A program made the position numbers and the translations under genes. 64,000 nucleotides of DNA from the NCBI GenBank assembly GCA_030435675.1, contig CM059621.1, forward strand, positions 3,534,001-3,598,000, written 5' to 3'. The stretch is from Steinernema hermaphroditum (Eukaryota > Nematoda > Chromadorea > Rhabditida > Steinernematidae). Positions within the stretch are counted from its first letter, which is position 1. Each line of letters opens with the position of its first letter. This document shows, one piece after another, positions 55,482-64,000 of the stretch. Under the pieces are notes generated by a model that made no database searches, was not told where the DNA came from, and saw only the letters and a program-made list of their open reading frames with translations.

Positions 55482-58421
55482 TTACCTCCCCTGCTAATTC
55501 GCAAGCAAGGGGTCGGTCTGTGCGCGTGTGTAGCTAATTAGAGCAGGAGACGGTCTAGGGAGGGAATTAGACGTCTTCTGTCTGAAATTGGAAGCAAAAA
55601 GTCATTTGTGGAAATCGGGCGGGAGCGGTCGTGGCTGGAGGGGTGTTTCGGCGGGAAAATGTCTGGAATGCAGGGATCATGTGAGAGCGGTGGGAATGGG
55701 AAAGGGAACGGTGGTGGATCGGTTGGGATTGCTCATGGGATTAAGCAGCTGAGCATTATCTGAGGATCTGAGGGGGCATCTGAGCGGGCGTTAGAGCACC
55801 TAGGCGTCTGATTGTCGGAGCAGGCTTCTGAGCAGGCACCTGAGCACGCATCGGAGTAGGCCTTTGAGCGGGCATCTGATGATCGGAGCATGCATTTCAG
55901 AGGGCATCTGCGCAGGCCTGTGACCACCTGAGCACGCATAGGAGCTTATCGTTTGAGCATCTGTGCACCATGGCACGGAGCATAGGATCAGGCATGGACC
56001 GGGGATGAGATGAGGCATGGGGTGTAGCATGGACGAGGCATAGGATATGGCGTGGAAGGGGTAGGGTTAGGCATGGACGGGGCATAGGATGAGGCGTGGA
56101 AGGGGTAGGGTTAGGCGTGGACGGGGCATACTAAGCTCAGGAATGGACTGGTCATGAACGGGGCATCGAGCATCAGAACAAGCATCAGGGAGAGAATCTA
56201 AGCATCGGACCAAGCACTTGAGGATCTGAGCAGGCACGTGAACGGGAATCTGAGCTTAGGAATGGATCGGGGATAGGAATTGAGGCGCCAGGCAAGATCG
56301 AAGCATAGGATAAGGTGGCATGGGGAAGGGATGGTGCATGAACGGTAAAGAACTTAAGAATGAGCGGGGCATGGACCGGCATGTAGCATGAGCATGTACG
56401 GGGATAGGACCAGACATGCACCATGAGAAGGCATTTGAGAGGACATGTGGGGATCTGAGCGAGCATCGTGAATGGCCATCGGAGCACGCATCTGAGTTTT
56501 TGGATGAGCATAGAGTAAGCACCTGAACTACTTAAGCTTGGACCGGGGAAAGGATGAGCATGAACGGTGAAGGGAATAGTCATGAACGGGGCATTGAATG
56601 GGACATGGATCGGAGATTGATGGAACGGGGAGGACTTCTGGACGAGCATCTCAGCGGGCCTCTAAGTATCTGAGCGGGCATCTGCTCATCTAAACAAGCA
56701 TATGAGCACCTCAGGGAGTATTTGGGCGTGTGAGTGAGCATCTCAGGCTCTGAGCGGGCATCTAAGCATCGGAGCGAGCATCTGGGCATGTTAGCATCTG
56801 TGCAAGAGCGGGAATGGGATGAGGCGTGGACTAAGACGACGTAGGCAATGGGGAAGGGATTAGCATGTACTTGGCATAGGATGAGGCATCGAAGGGATGG
56901 GACATGTACCGGCGATGGGATAAGGCTTGAACCGGGTATGGGATGATTATGAACGGGGCAGAGGGTGAGGCATGGGTCGGGGATAAGTGCAAGCGTCTGG
57001 GGATCTGAGCACGCATCGGAGCGGGCCTCTGGGCGAGCGTCTAAGCCTCTGAGGGAGCATCTGAGCGTCTAATCACGCACCTCAGCGGGCATCTAAGCAT
57101 GTGACTCAGCATGTAAGCATCTGAGCGGCAGAGTAAGCATCTGGGGTTCTAAGCAGACATCTGAACGGGCATCTGAGCTTAGGCATGGATCGAGGATAGG
57201 AATTGAGGCGCGCCAGGCAAGATCGGAGCATAGGATAAGGTGGCGTGGGGAAGGGATGGGGCATGAACGGTAAACAACTTAAGAATGAGCGGGGCATGGG
57301 ATGAGGCATGGACCGGGGAAGAGATGAGCGTAGACGGGGGATCATAGGATCAAGCATGCACCATGACCAAGCAGGCACCTGAGTATCGGAGTGGGCATCG
57401 AAGTTGGAGCTTTGCCCGTGTACTCGGCATCTGATCATGTAAGCAAGCATTACAGCGGATATCTGATGATCGGAGCACGTATCTAAGCAATTGAGCGTCG
57501 GAGCAAGCATCTCATCACTTGAGCACGCATCTGAGCGGGCATCTGAGCGGGCTTCTAAGCATCTCAGCGGGCATCTGAGCGGACACATAAGCATCTGAGC
57601 TGCCCGGGGAAAAGATGAGCATGGACCGGGAACAAGATGAGCATGGACGGGCATACTATGTGGCATGGACTCTGCGCAAGCATCGGAGAATCCTATACGG
57701 GGACAGGTGAAGCATGGACAGGGAAAGAAATGAGCATAGTGCGGGGTTAGGATTAATCATGGGTCGAGGATAGGTTGAGTAATTCATTGGATCAGAGGTA
57801 AGGCAAGAGAGTAGCACAAGATAAGGTCGGGAATGGATGGGATTGGAGCATGCATCTGATAATCTGAGCACCTGAGTGCGCATCTAAGCATCTGATCGGG
57901 CATTAGATGATGTAAGCAGGCGGTAAGTATCGGAGCAGACCTCTGAACAGGCATCGGATCATCGGAGCAGGCCTCTGAGCATCTCGGGGCCTTTGAGCGA
58001 GCATGTGAGCATCCGAGCTTAGGCATGGAGATAGGAATTCGGATCGTCGAGGATAGGAATTCATCGGATCACACATGAGGAAAGAGGGGATGGGACATTG
58101 ACTGCGGCAGAGATGAGCATGTATCGGGGAAGGGATAAGGCTTGCACCGGGGCAGAGGTAAGCAAGCATCTGAGCATCTTAGATGGATGAGTATGAACGG
58201 TGTATGGGATGAGGCATGGATCGGGCAGTTGATTTGAGAATGGGTGGAATGGAGCGGTCGAGTGTAGACATAGACAGGGTCAGTTTCAGACAGCAGGGTC
58301 ACATCAGACAGGAAGCGTGAAGCTTGAAAGCATTGAGCATTTTGCATGGGAAAAAAAGCAAAAGCATTAAGCATAAAGCAACCTAGACGTGAAGGCCGCC
58401 GTAGGCGGCCTGAGCGGCTAG
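55482..58421 (+). mobile_element. Helitron unit 4, non-coding
   Basis: The 5' module resembles unit 1 (CTGCTAATTCGCAAGCAAGG). The middle holds GCATCTGAGC-type and GGGCATGGACGG-type repeats. The last ~170 bp are almost identical to those of unit 3 and end with hairpin and CTAG. Confidence 0.8.
58394..58421 (+). other. Helitron 3' terminus of unit 4
   Basis: Hairpin at 58394-58410, then TGAGCGG and CTAG, joined to TACCTCC of unit 5 (one T fewer than at the unit 3-4 joint). Confidence 0.8.
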
Positions 58422-59319
58422 TACCTCCACTACTAAATCGCAGGGAAGGGGTCGGTGTGTGTGTGTGTGTGTACGCGTGTGTCATGAAGCTGTCGGGAAT
58501 GATGCATTTAGACGGTCTAGGAGAGGGGTTAGACGTCTTCTGTCTGAAGTGGGAAGCAAAAAGTCATTTGTAGCTTTCAGGCAGGGAGCGGTCGTGGCTG
58601 GGAGGGGTGTGAGGCGGGAACTGTCTGGAATGAAGGGATCATGTGAGAGCGGTGGGAATGGGAGCGGTAGTGGACCGGCGAGCTTTGCTCATAGGGTAGC
58701 GGGAAAGCATCTCAGTATCATGAGTAAGCATCGGATGATCGTAGAAGGCCTCTGAGCATCTAAGCATCTGGGCGAGCATCTGATCACCTGACCACGCATC
58801 GGAGCATCTGAGCGAGCATCTCTGTAGACATCTGGGCACCTGGGCGAGCATCTAACCAGCAGGTCTCTGATCATCTGAGCACGCATCTCAACGGGCATCT
58901 AAACATCGGACTGCATTTAAGCGTTGAGGCATGGACCGGGGAAGGGATTAGCATGAGGGTGGCACAGGATTTGGCTTGGACCAGGGCAGAGATCAAGCAT
59001 AGGTCGGGGATAGGATAAGGCATGGATGGGGGTTAGGACGAGGCATTAACTGGGGAAGAGATAGGACATGAACATATGATCATCGGAGCAAACATCTCAA
59101 CGGGCCTCTAGGCATCAGGGCGAATATCTGAGGTTGGGCGTGGATCGGAATCGAGCGGTGGAGTGTAGACATAGATAGGGTCAGTTTCAGACATCGTGAA
59201 CAAATCAGACAGGAAGCAGTTTCAGATAGGAAGCGTAAAGCATGAAAGCAGTGAGCATTTCGCATGGGAAAAAAAGCAAAAGCATAAAGCAACCTAGCAA
59301 CCTAGACCTGAGCGGCTAG
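58422..59319 (+). mobile_element. Helitron unit 5, short, hairpin deleted
   Basis: The 5' module is closest to unit 3. A short array follows, then a 3' module ending ACCTGAGCGGCTAG. The GGCCGCC hairpin has been deleted, and the terminal CTAG abuts host TAAAC. Confidence 0.75.
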
Positions 59320-59815
59320 TAAACACCTATGCGACAGCAAACAGTGTCGCGCAGCGCGACGACCGGTCGCGCAGCGCGACGACCGGTCGCGCAGCGCGAC
59401 GACCGGTCGCACAGCTGCGCGACAGGCAAGGGGCGTTTATACTCCAGGCGACTGTCGCGCAGAGTATAAACGCCCTTTGCCTGTCGCGCAGCTGTGCGAC
59501 CGGTCGTCGCGCTGCGCGACACGTTTTGCTGTCGCGCAGTCGCGCAGAGTATAAACAGGCCTTTAGAAAACACAGTAAATGCGGTGACAGCATTCGCTAC
59601 AAGGTGAAGAACATCGATGAGCTCCGCGCTTGCCATGATTTGGTAGGCCATGCATTTGCGATATTCCTTCTTACTGATAAAAATCTATAGGCCATTGAAA
59701 CGCAAAGTGTATACACAAGGAAATGGCTTACCCAAATCATGATCGCATGTAGAGGCAACGAACAAAATGCTATTAATAGTGGAAGAATGTTAGTGATACA
59801 CCTGTCGTCGCACAT

Positions 59816-61194
59816 TTTAATTTTTTATTGATGACTTGAAGGTCTGAAACACTTGCGTCACTACAGCACAGCAAAATACCATAGGAAAACCAAAACAACC
59901 GTAATAGGCAACAAGCGAAGTAAACGGGGAAACTTCCTCAACTTCTTAATCGCTGTTTGCCAACACTTCTTATTCTGTACGTCAAATTCCGCCATTCTCT
60001 GCATCAAAACAGCTCATTTGCTAGTAAGGATTTGTGAAAACGGGAGAATACAGATGCAAATACATGCAAATTGTTATTGTGTTTTTGTATAAGTGAAAAT
60101 TCTTCACAATGTGATAACTGCGGCTACCATAATTCAAATTTTGTATTTCTAGACATAGGCCAAGAAATGACTCACTTAATCCGCATTCTTCATACACAAT
60201 GTAAAAAACAATCACTGCGCTTCTGATCTTTTCAGAACGGCCTGCTTCAGAATAATGACAGTCACTATGAAATAAAGTCTGTTGCATTGCTGATCGCCTT
60301 GCTCGTGGATATGATGATCCAGAGAGGCGGGCTATTGACGCTAATATGCGCATAGCAAAGCCCTGCGCAGTTTCATCCAGGTTTTGGCTCAATCAGAGCT
60401 TTTATTAAGAGTGCTTCTTACTGAACTGACCATGTTGTTTTTGTTCCGCACGGATCTGAATGGATCTCAGACGAGTTGTGGATTGGTTGTTTTTCTAGGT
60501 TACCGTCAATTGCAGTCCAATCAGCCCTCTCACTTTTAAGTGCCCTGAGCCTGTTCCACGAGGGAGGTCATCATCAGAATCGCATCTTAACTCGCGCTAT
60601 GCTGGTCTTCGCGTGAAGTTATGAGTACTTCGTGTTAGTTATCAAACAGTGATTCAGGCTTCTGAACACAGTTATACCAAAGCGGTTTTCAAATTTGTGT
60701 AAACAACCAATTTTATAAGTAAATATTGTCGAACCCTCGTGTGGCCCGATTGGCGCGTATCAGTTTGCGTACTTCCTTTGATAGTTTTCCTTTATTTATC
60801 TCATGCCAGATCAACATGAATGCTGCAAAAATGGTTAGGATAATGTAAGGTACATACAGGGTGGTTTCTCTCAAGTGGTTTACCTCAATTCGTTTCTTTG
60901 AAAGTTCTAAAGAAATTCACTGCAGTGCATGTGTCTTCATCATACTGAGTGTGTTTTCCTCCTTCGGCACGTGGTAATGGTGCGATCTGATGCACCCATT
61001 ATACATAGTAAATTCTTATGACTTGCGTAGTTTGTTTACCAACACGCCTCCTTGTACTGGCCGAACAGGATACGGGCGTTCGCAAGGACCATGAACCACT
61101 GATAAAGACCACAACTTAAGCAAGACGACCGGGTGCAGATGATCATCATCACCATGCGGGTTTAGCATTGTATCTGTTTAGGTACTTTCAGAAT
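59816..61194. other. Intergenic; no gene seen
   Basis: Upstream region of the split chemoreceptor on minus and of the cysteine-rich peptide gene on plus. Open frames (59853-60092, 60021-60392) have no recognisable content. Confidence 0.3.
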
Positions 61195-61462
61195 ATGCAT
61201 CAGAAGAAGCTGCTAAGTCTTGTCATTCTCTTCACACTTTCTGTGCTCGTCATGGACACTATGGGCAACCCAGCCGTTGTGGCCGCTGTGGAGGAGTATT
61301 GCTGCCAGGGGCACTTTGCCTGTTCAAGTCACTGTAAGAAGACTGGCTGTGGAGGGGGTATACTGCTTGATTCTAAAATCAGGCCTAAAGTTTACTTTAG
61401 CCCAATGCAGCAACTTTGGAAGTTGTCAAAATGCGTGCATCTGTTCGAATTGCCGTGGGTGA
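61195..61462 (+). CDS. Secreted cysteine-rich peptide, ABF-like (CS-alpha-beta), 74 aa
   Basis: Exon 1 is 61195-61357 (donor GTATAC, phase 1) and exon 2 is 61401-61462 (acceptor TTTACTTTAG), with a 43-nt intron. An ACTTTCAG acceptor ends 3 nt before the ATG. The first ~24 residues are a signal peptide (KKLLSLVILFTLSVLVMD). A short propiece follows, then a cysteine-rich domain with CC, a CxxxC step (CSSHC), further single Cys, and a terminal CxC...C (CICSNC). That order fits nematode antibacterial factors (ABF/ASABF), which are CS-alpha-beta peptides secreted against microbes. The continuous frame without splicing loses the CxC end, which supports the intron. Activity cannot be judged from sequence. 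Confidence 0.72.
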
Positions 61463-61569
61463 ATTGCTGACTTACTTCAAGGCCGTGCTGCCCGCTATAA
61501 CAATGTGTTATTGATCCGCTTATTCTATATAAAATTTGACATACACTGCATTTGAACGAGTTTTTACAG

Positions 61570-61950
61570 CTTTAGATACCAGTGTTCGAGGCGATCGGTC
61601 GGATCGCGATCGCCCTCTCGTTCTGTTGAATGAGGCGAGAATCTGTCCACCACCCTTTCCACTAAGGCGAACATTCACTGCAACACAGTACCACGCGGAG
61701 ATATCATTTCATTTAACTTCACTATTGCGATGCCCGCCGTTGCTGGCCGAACCGATGGGATCTCTCCCGGTATACTACCCGCGCATGTTGATGGGAGCAC
61801 TGTGCTCTCCCAGACGTCGTGCTCTGGGATGACTGGGATGAAAGAAGAAGACTACGGTCTGTTAGTTACTGTTTACCGTATGTGTTGTTGATTGGTTGAT
61901 TATATGTCGAAATGCCGTTGATTCAAAAAATAAAGCTGGAAACTGGAGAG
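61570..61950 (+). repeat. SINE-like dispersed repeat, diverged copy
   Basis: Shares GAGGCGATCGGTCGG, CGATGGGATC-CCG and a terminal ATTCAAAAAATAAAG with the family, but is more diverged and lacks a clear TCGTAAA tail. Confidence 0.35.
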
Positions 61951-62880
61951 CCTTTTGTGTTTAGCAACCGTCAAAAGGACTCAGGTTTCATTGTAAGATT
62001 GCTTATTATGCCAGCATAGACATTAAGCTGTTCCATATTTAGCATTGTTTTCCTCTGAAAAGCGGCTTAGACGCAGTGAGAAGCACAAATAACAAGCGTG
62101 TAACGCTGGAAATACGGAAGCTTATGGAGAAAATCTTCGCTCCATAAATTGTTTTAACGCAGCTGTCTGACGATGTCCTGTTAAAATGTTAAAAAGTTCC
62201 CGTAAGTTGTAAACGGCTACAGTGGCGGCTATAGAAATTGGCGCACCTTCTAGGTAAAAGCATTTCAATGTGAAGTCCAAGGCAAACTGGGTGTAGTATA
62301 GTTTCGTGCGTAGTGAGGAAATGCATACTCGTGGAATCTGATGCTCAAAGGTCTATTAATCCATTTCGTGCGCTGATTCACGAGATGAAACAAGAAACTT
62401 GAAACAGATGAATTTGGGAACTTACTTATTTTACAGATCCAGTTGTTCATATAATATATTCTATAACACGGAACACAAGGTACATATTAGATGTAGACAG
62501 AGTGAGTGTCGGGAAACAAAAGTGTAATCTTCTTGAAATTTAGGTTATACCGAAAAGGTCCATTGGGGGTCGTGTCATGTACTTCATTTACGACGGGTCT
62601 GTGCGTGACGAGCACTTTTGATGTTTCTTGTCTCGTTTCATTAAAAACAGTCCTTCCTCAGTTGTCATTGCGGTACCTTTTAGGAGCCACTTGCTGTGTG
62701 TGAACACAATTACCTCCATCTATACCTAAAACTCGCTCGGTAGTAAGTAATTGTTAGTGTTGTTTGCTATGATACTGTGTATAGCTGTTGATGTTGTTAT
62801 GTAATGACAGATGCAGTGTACTGTAACTGTAAATCAGTGCATACTCTTTATTTGAGATTCCTTTATAGAGTCGCAGACCA
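61951..62880. other. Intergenic upstream of the last srt gene
   Basis: No supported gene. A 65-codon frame at 62506-62703 has no motif. Confidence 0.3.
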
Positions 62881-64000
62881 ATGGACCTCTACTTCCTCCA
62901 CCACGAAGAGTTCCTCGAGCGCTACAACTGCTCCATGAAGACCGATAAGGAGTGGGCTGACGAGGGCAGTCCGAGCTTCCTAATTGGCGGTTTCTGCGTC
63001 GGCATTGGGTCACTGTATTTGGTAAGGTTATCACACCGTTCTCGCTACACTAAATCCATACTGCAGGCACTGTACATCCCATGTCTTATCGTTATGAAAA
63101 AGCCGGAACTGTTCACACATTCCTGTTTCAAGGTTATGTTTTTCCTGGGCATCTTGGACTGCATGAGTGTTGTGTACAACTGCCTTCTTGGAGGAATTTT
63201 CAGCTTACTTGGTTTGGTTGCGTGCCCGTATGTCATGATGCACTACTTCGTTGGAGCGTCGTCGATCGGTAAGGAGCAATTGTGGGAAGCACAAACAGCC
63301 AATTACAGCCGTTTGGTGCACCCAGTGCGGTATGTGCATCCTTCTAGCACTGAATAGATGCAGCGATCTCTGGAATGTTTGGTTTCTGCAAAAGCTCTAT
63401 GAAGGCAAAAAGGTGTACGCAGCAATCGCGATCCCATTCTGTTACGGACTTTTCGCACTTTGGTTCACTAGGGGCTGCCCGTTCAGTTCAAAAGCCTATG
63501 CTTACTTCTTCGACCCGTACTTCTTGATTGACGGTTTGGAAGTCGATCACAGCTATGTAAGCAAGTCATCTCGGGAGGTTTCTAGCTCGATTGGTTTAGT
63601 ACTCTGGCTATCTCTTGTCTGTCAACAACATCGCGGTTTCCTCGACATTGACGATTCTACACGTATTTCTTCTGTTTTCCGTCTGGTGGAAAACTAGAGG
63701 AGCGTCATCGGCTAACCTTAGCAAACTTCAGCGCCAAGTGAGCCAGTTACCTCTTGATCTAGATAATGACAGCCTTGTTAGTTATTCCTTCAAGCGTTTT
63801 GTATTTGCTCCTTGAACTTCATAGGGGCGTCTCTCTATGTCTACATGCAATTCTTTCCTGTACCATATTTTCTTATTCTAGTCGCTGAATTCACATGGCA
63901 AGGGTGCACCGGTAAGTGGCTAGCCTAACTCTTAATTCTGTTTTATTTTCAACGAATTTTAGGCGGGGCCGTTTTCATATATTTGGTTCTGAACAGAACT
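62881..64000 (+). CDS. Serpentine receptor class T (srt) chemoreceptor, 3' end outside window
   Basis: Exons: 62881-63021, 63067-63268, 63309-63556, 63600-63737, 63782-63911 and 63963 onward, cut by the window edge. Exon lengths 141, 202, 248, 138 and 130 match the srt genes at 27-32 kb almost exactly, and all phases agree. Hallmarks are MDLYFLHHEEFLERYNCS, IPCLIVMKKPEL, CILLALNRCSDLW, KAYAYFFDPY, SVNNIAV, YMQFFPVP and IYLVLNRT. The visible part is intact. The last exon should continue about 110-150 nt beyond 64000. Confidence 0.9.

Larger units (their letters stand above)
43617..59319 (+). mobile_element. Five-unit head-to-tail Helitron array inserted at A|T
   Basis: The left flank ends ...CAGAGTA and the right flank starts TAAAC. 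Joining them recreates CAGAGTATAAAC, a motif repeated elsewhere in the host TIR element, so the insertion is exactly between A and T as for Helitrons. The array starts TTACTTCC and ends CTAG. Units: 43617-45203, 45204-52926, 52927-55481, 55482-58421 and 58422-59319. Each starts T(T)AC(C/T)TCC. Units 1, 3 and 4 end with a hairpin GGCCGCC-GTA-GGCGGCC, then 7 nt, then CTAG (CTA in unit 1). Confidence 0.85.
42724..59562. mobile_element. PIF/Harbinger-like TIR element, itself split by a Helitron array
   Basis: The ends are a perfect 24-bp inverted repeat beginning AGGCCTGTTTATACTC, flanked by a TTA duplication (42721-42723 and 59563-59565). The element proper is 42724-43616 plus 59320-59562, about 1.14 kb. 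It is dense in GTCGCGCAG/CTGCGCGAC palindromes at both ends. The right end has three direct copies of a 20-bp unit (GTCGCGCAGCGCGACGACCG, about 59349-59408) and an internal inverted repeat (arms near 59418-59444 and 59464-59490). No transposase frame is visible, so it is non-autonomous. The 3-bp TTA/TAA target and G/C-rich TIR suggest PIF/Harbinger, which is inference. Confidence 0.8.
41904..59815 (-). pseudogene. Serpentine chemoreceptor split by a 16.8-kb nested insertion
   Basis: Exons on the minus strand: e1 59732-59815, e2 59563-59684 continuing at 42693-42720, e3 42532-42651, e4 42256-42474, e5 41995-42209 and e6 41904-41949. Introns are 41-57 nt. Removing 42721-59562 (element plus one TSD copy) leaves exon 2 at exactly 150 nt, open, and in phase with e1 and e3. 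The inferred receptor is 277 residues with seven hydrophobic helices. TM2 starts YQIMASAELIDVLHLV, TM3 ends FVLAVNRC, and TM7 ends ANPVLYLCFNRRLR. It belongs to the SRG superfamily (srt/srx/srv-like); the exact family is uncertain. As present, the gene cannot make the full protein. The absence of any other lesion implies a recent disruption. Confidence 0.85.

Noticed and set aside
53220..58200. Minus-strand frames rich in MLRCSLRCLDARSDA-type repeats
   Set aside because: They come from the degenerate non-coding arrays and have no independent support such as splice or start context.
42724..59562. A single novel 16.8-kb giant transposon carrying Rep-Hel between TIRs
   Set aside because: The Helitron array has its own A|T insertion boundaries and the TIR element closes perfectly without it, so nesting explains the structure better than one giant element.
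59673..59684. Alternative acceptor TTTTTATCAG at 59674 for exon 2 of the split receptor
   Set aside because: Joining exon 1 to it in phase gives an immediate stop. The CCTATAG acceptor giving an exon start at 59684 leaves a 47-nt intron and an open frame.

Overview
The window is eukaryotic and looks like nematode DNA. The best-resolved genes have very short introns (40-60 nt, often 46-47) with GTAAG-type donors and TTTCAG-type acceptors. Several start codons sit a few bases after a free TTTTCAG acceptor, as expected for spliced-leader trans-splicing. The window also holds four members of the nematode-only srt chemoreceptor family. I infer a rhabditid nematode with Caenorhabditis-like gene architecture; I cannot name the species.

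Layout. 0-17 kb: two paralogous 132-aa genes of unknown function (188-1509 and 15811-16256), a decayed Tc1/mariner element (4590-5913), a rhodopsin-class peptide GPCR (7151-10072), a small convergent neuropeptide precursor (11255-11533), tRNA-like retroelement pieces and a dispersed SINE-like repeat. 17-27 kb: gene-poor, with a near-perfect foldback MITE (18186-18720), a Tc1 transposase relic and two tiny single-pass membrane protein genes with acidic tails (23833-23991, 26254-26523). 27-41 kb: three complete srt chemoreceptor genes (two on minus, one on plus) and a secreted C-type lectin gene. 62.9-64 kb: a fourth srt gene running off the window. 61.2 kb: a secreted cysteine-rich peptide resembling nematode ABF antimicrobial peptides.

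The most remarkable region is 41.9-59.8 kb, a three-layer nested insertion readable to the base. A serpentine chemoreceptor gene on the minus strand is split inside its second exon: exon 1 and most of exon 2 lie at 59563-59815, the rest at 41904-42720. A TIR element with a 3-bp TTA target duplication (42724-59562, PIF/Harbinger-like) sits in that exon. It is itself split between an A and a T by a 15.7-kb Helitron array (43617-59319). Removing the outer element and one TSD restores an open, phase-correct exon.

The Helitron array consists of five head-to-tail units. Three precise joints (CTA or CTAG followed by T(T)ACCTCC) and a repeated 7-bp-stem hairpin 7 nt before CTAG mark the termini. One unit encodes an intact 1859-residue Rep-helicase and carries a captured, intron-containing, frameshifted fragment of a SPOP-like MATH-BTB gene. 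The other units are non-coding and filled with degenerate GCATCTGAGC-type arrays.

Intact sensory, neuropeptide and defence genes therefore sit in an environment being actively rearranged by DNA transposons, Helitrons and SINE-like elements. All family assignments rest on motif reading without database searches.
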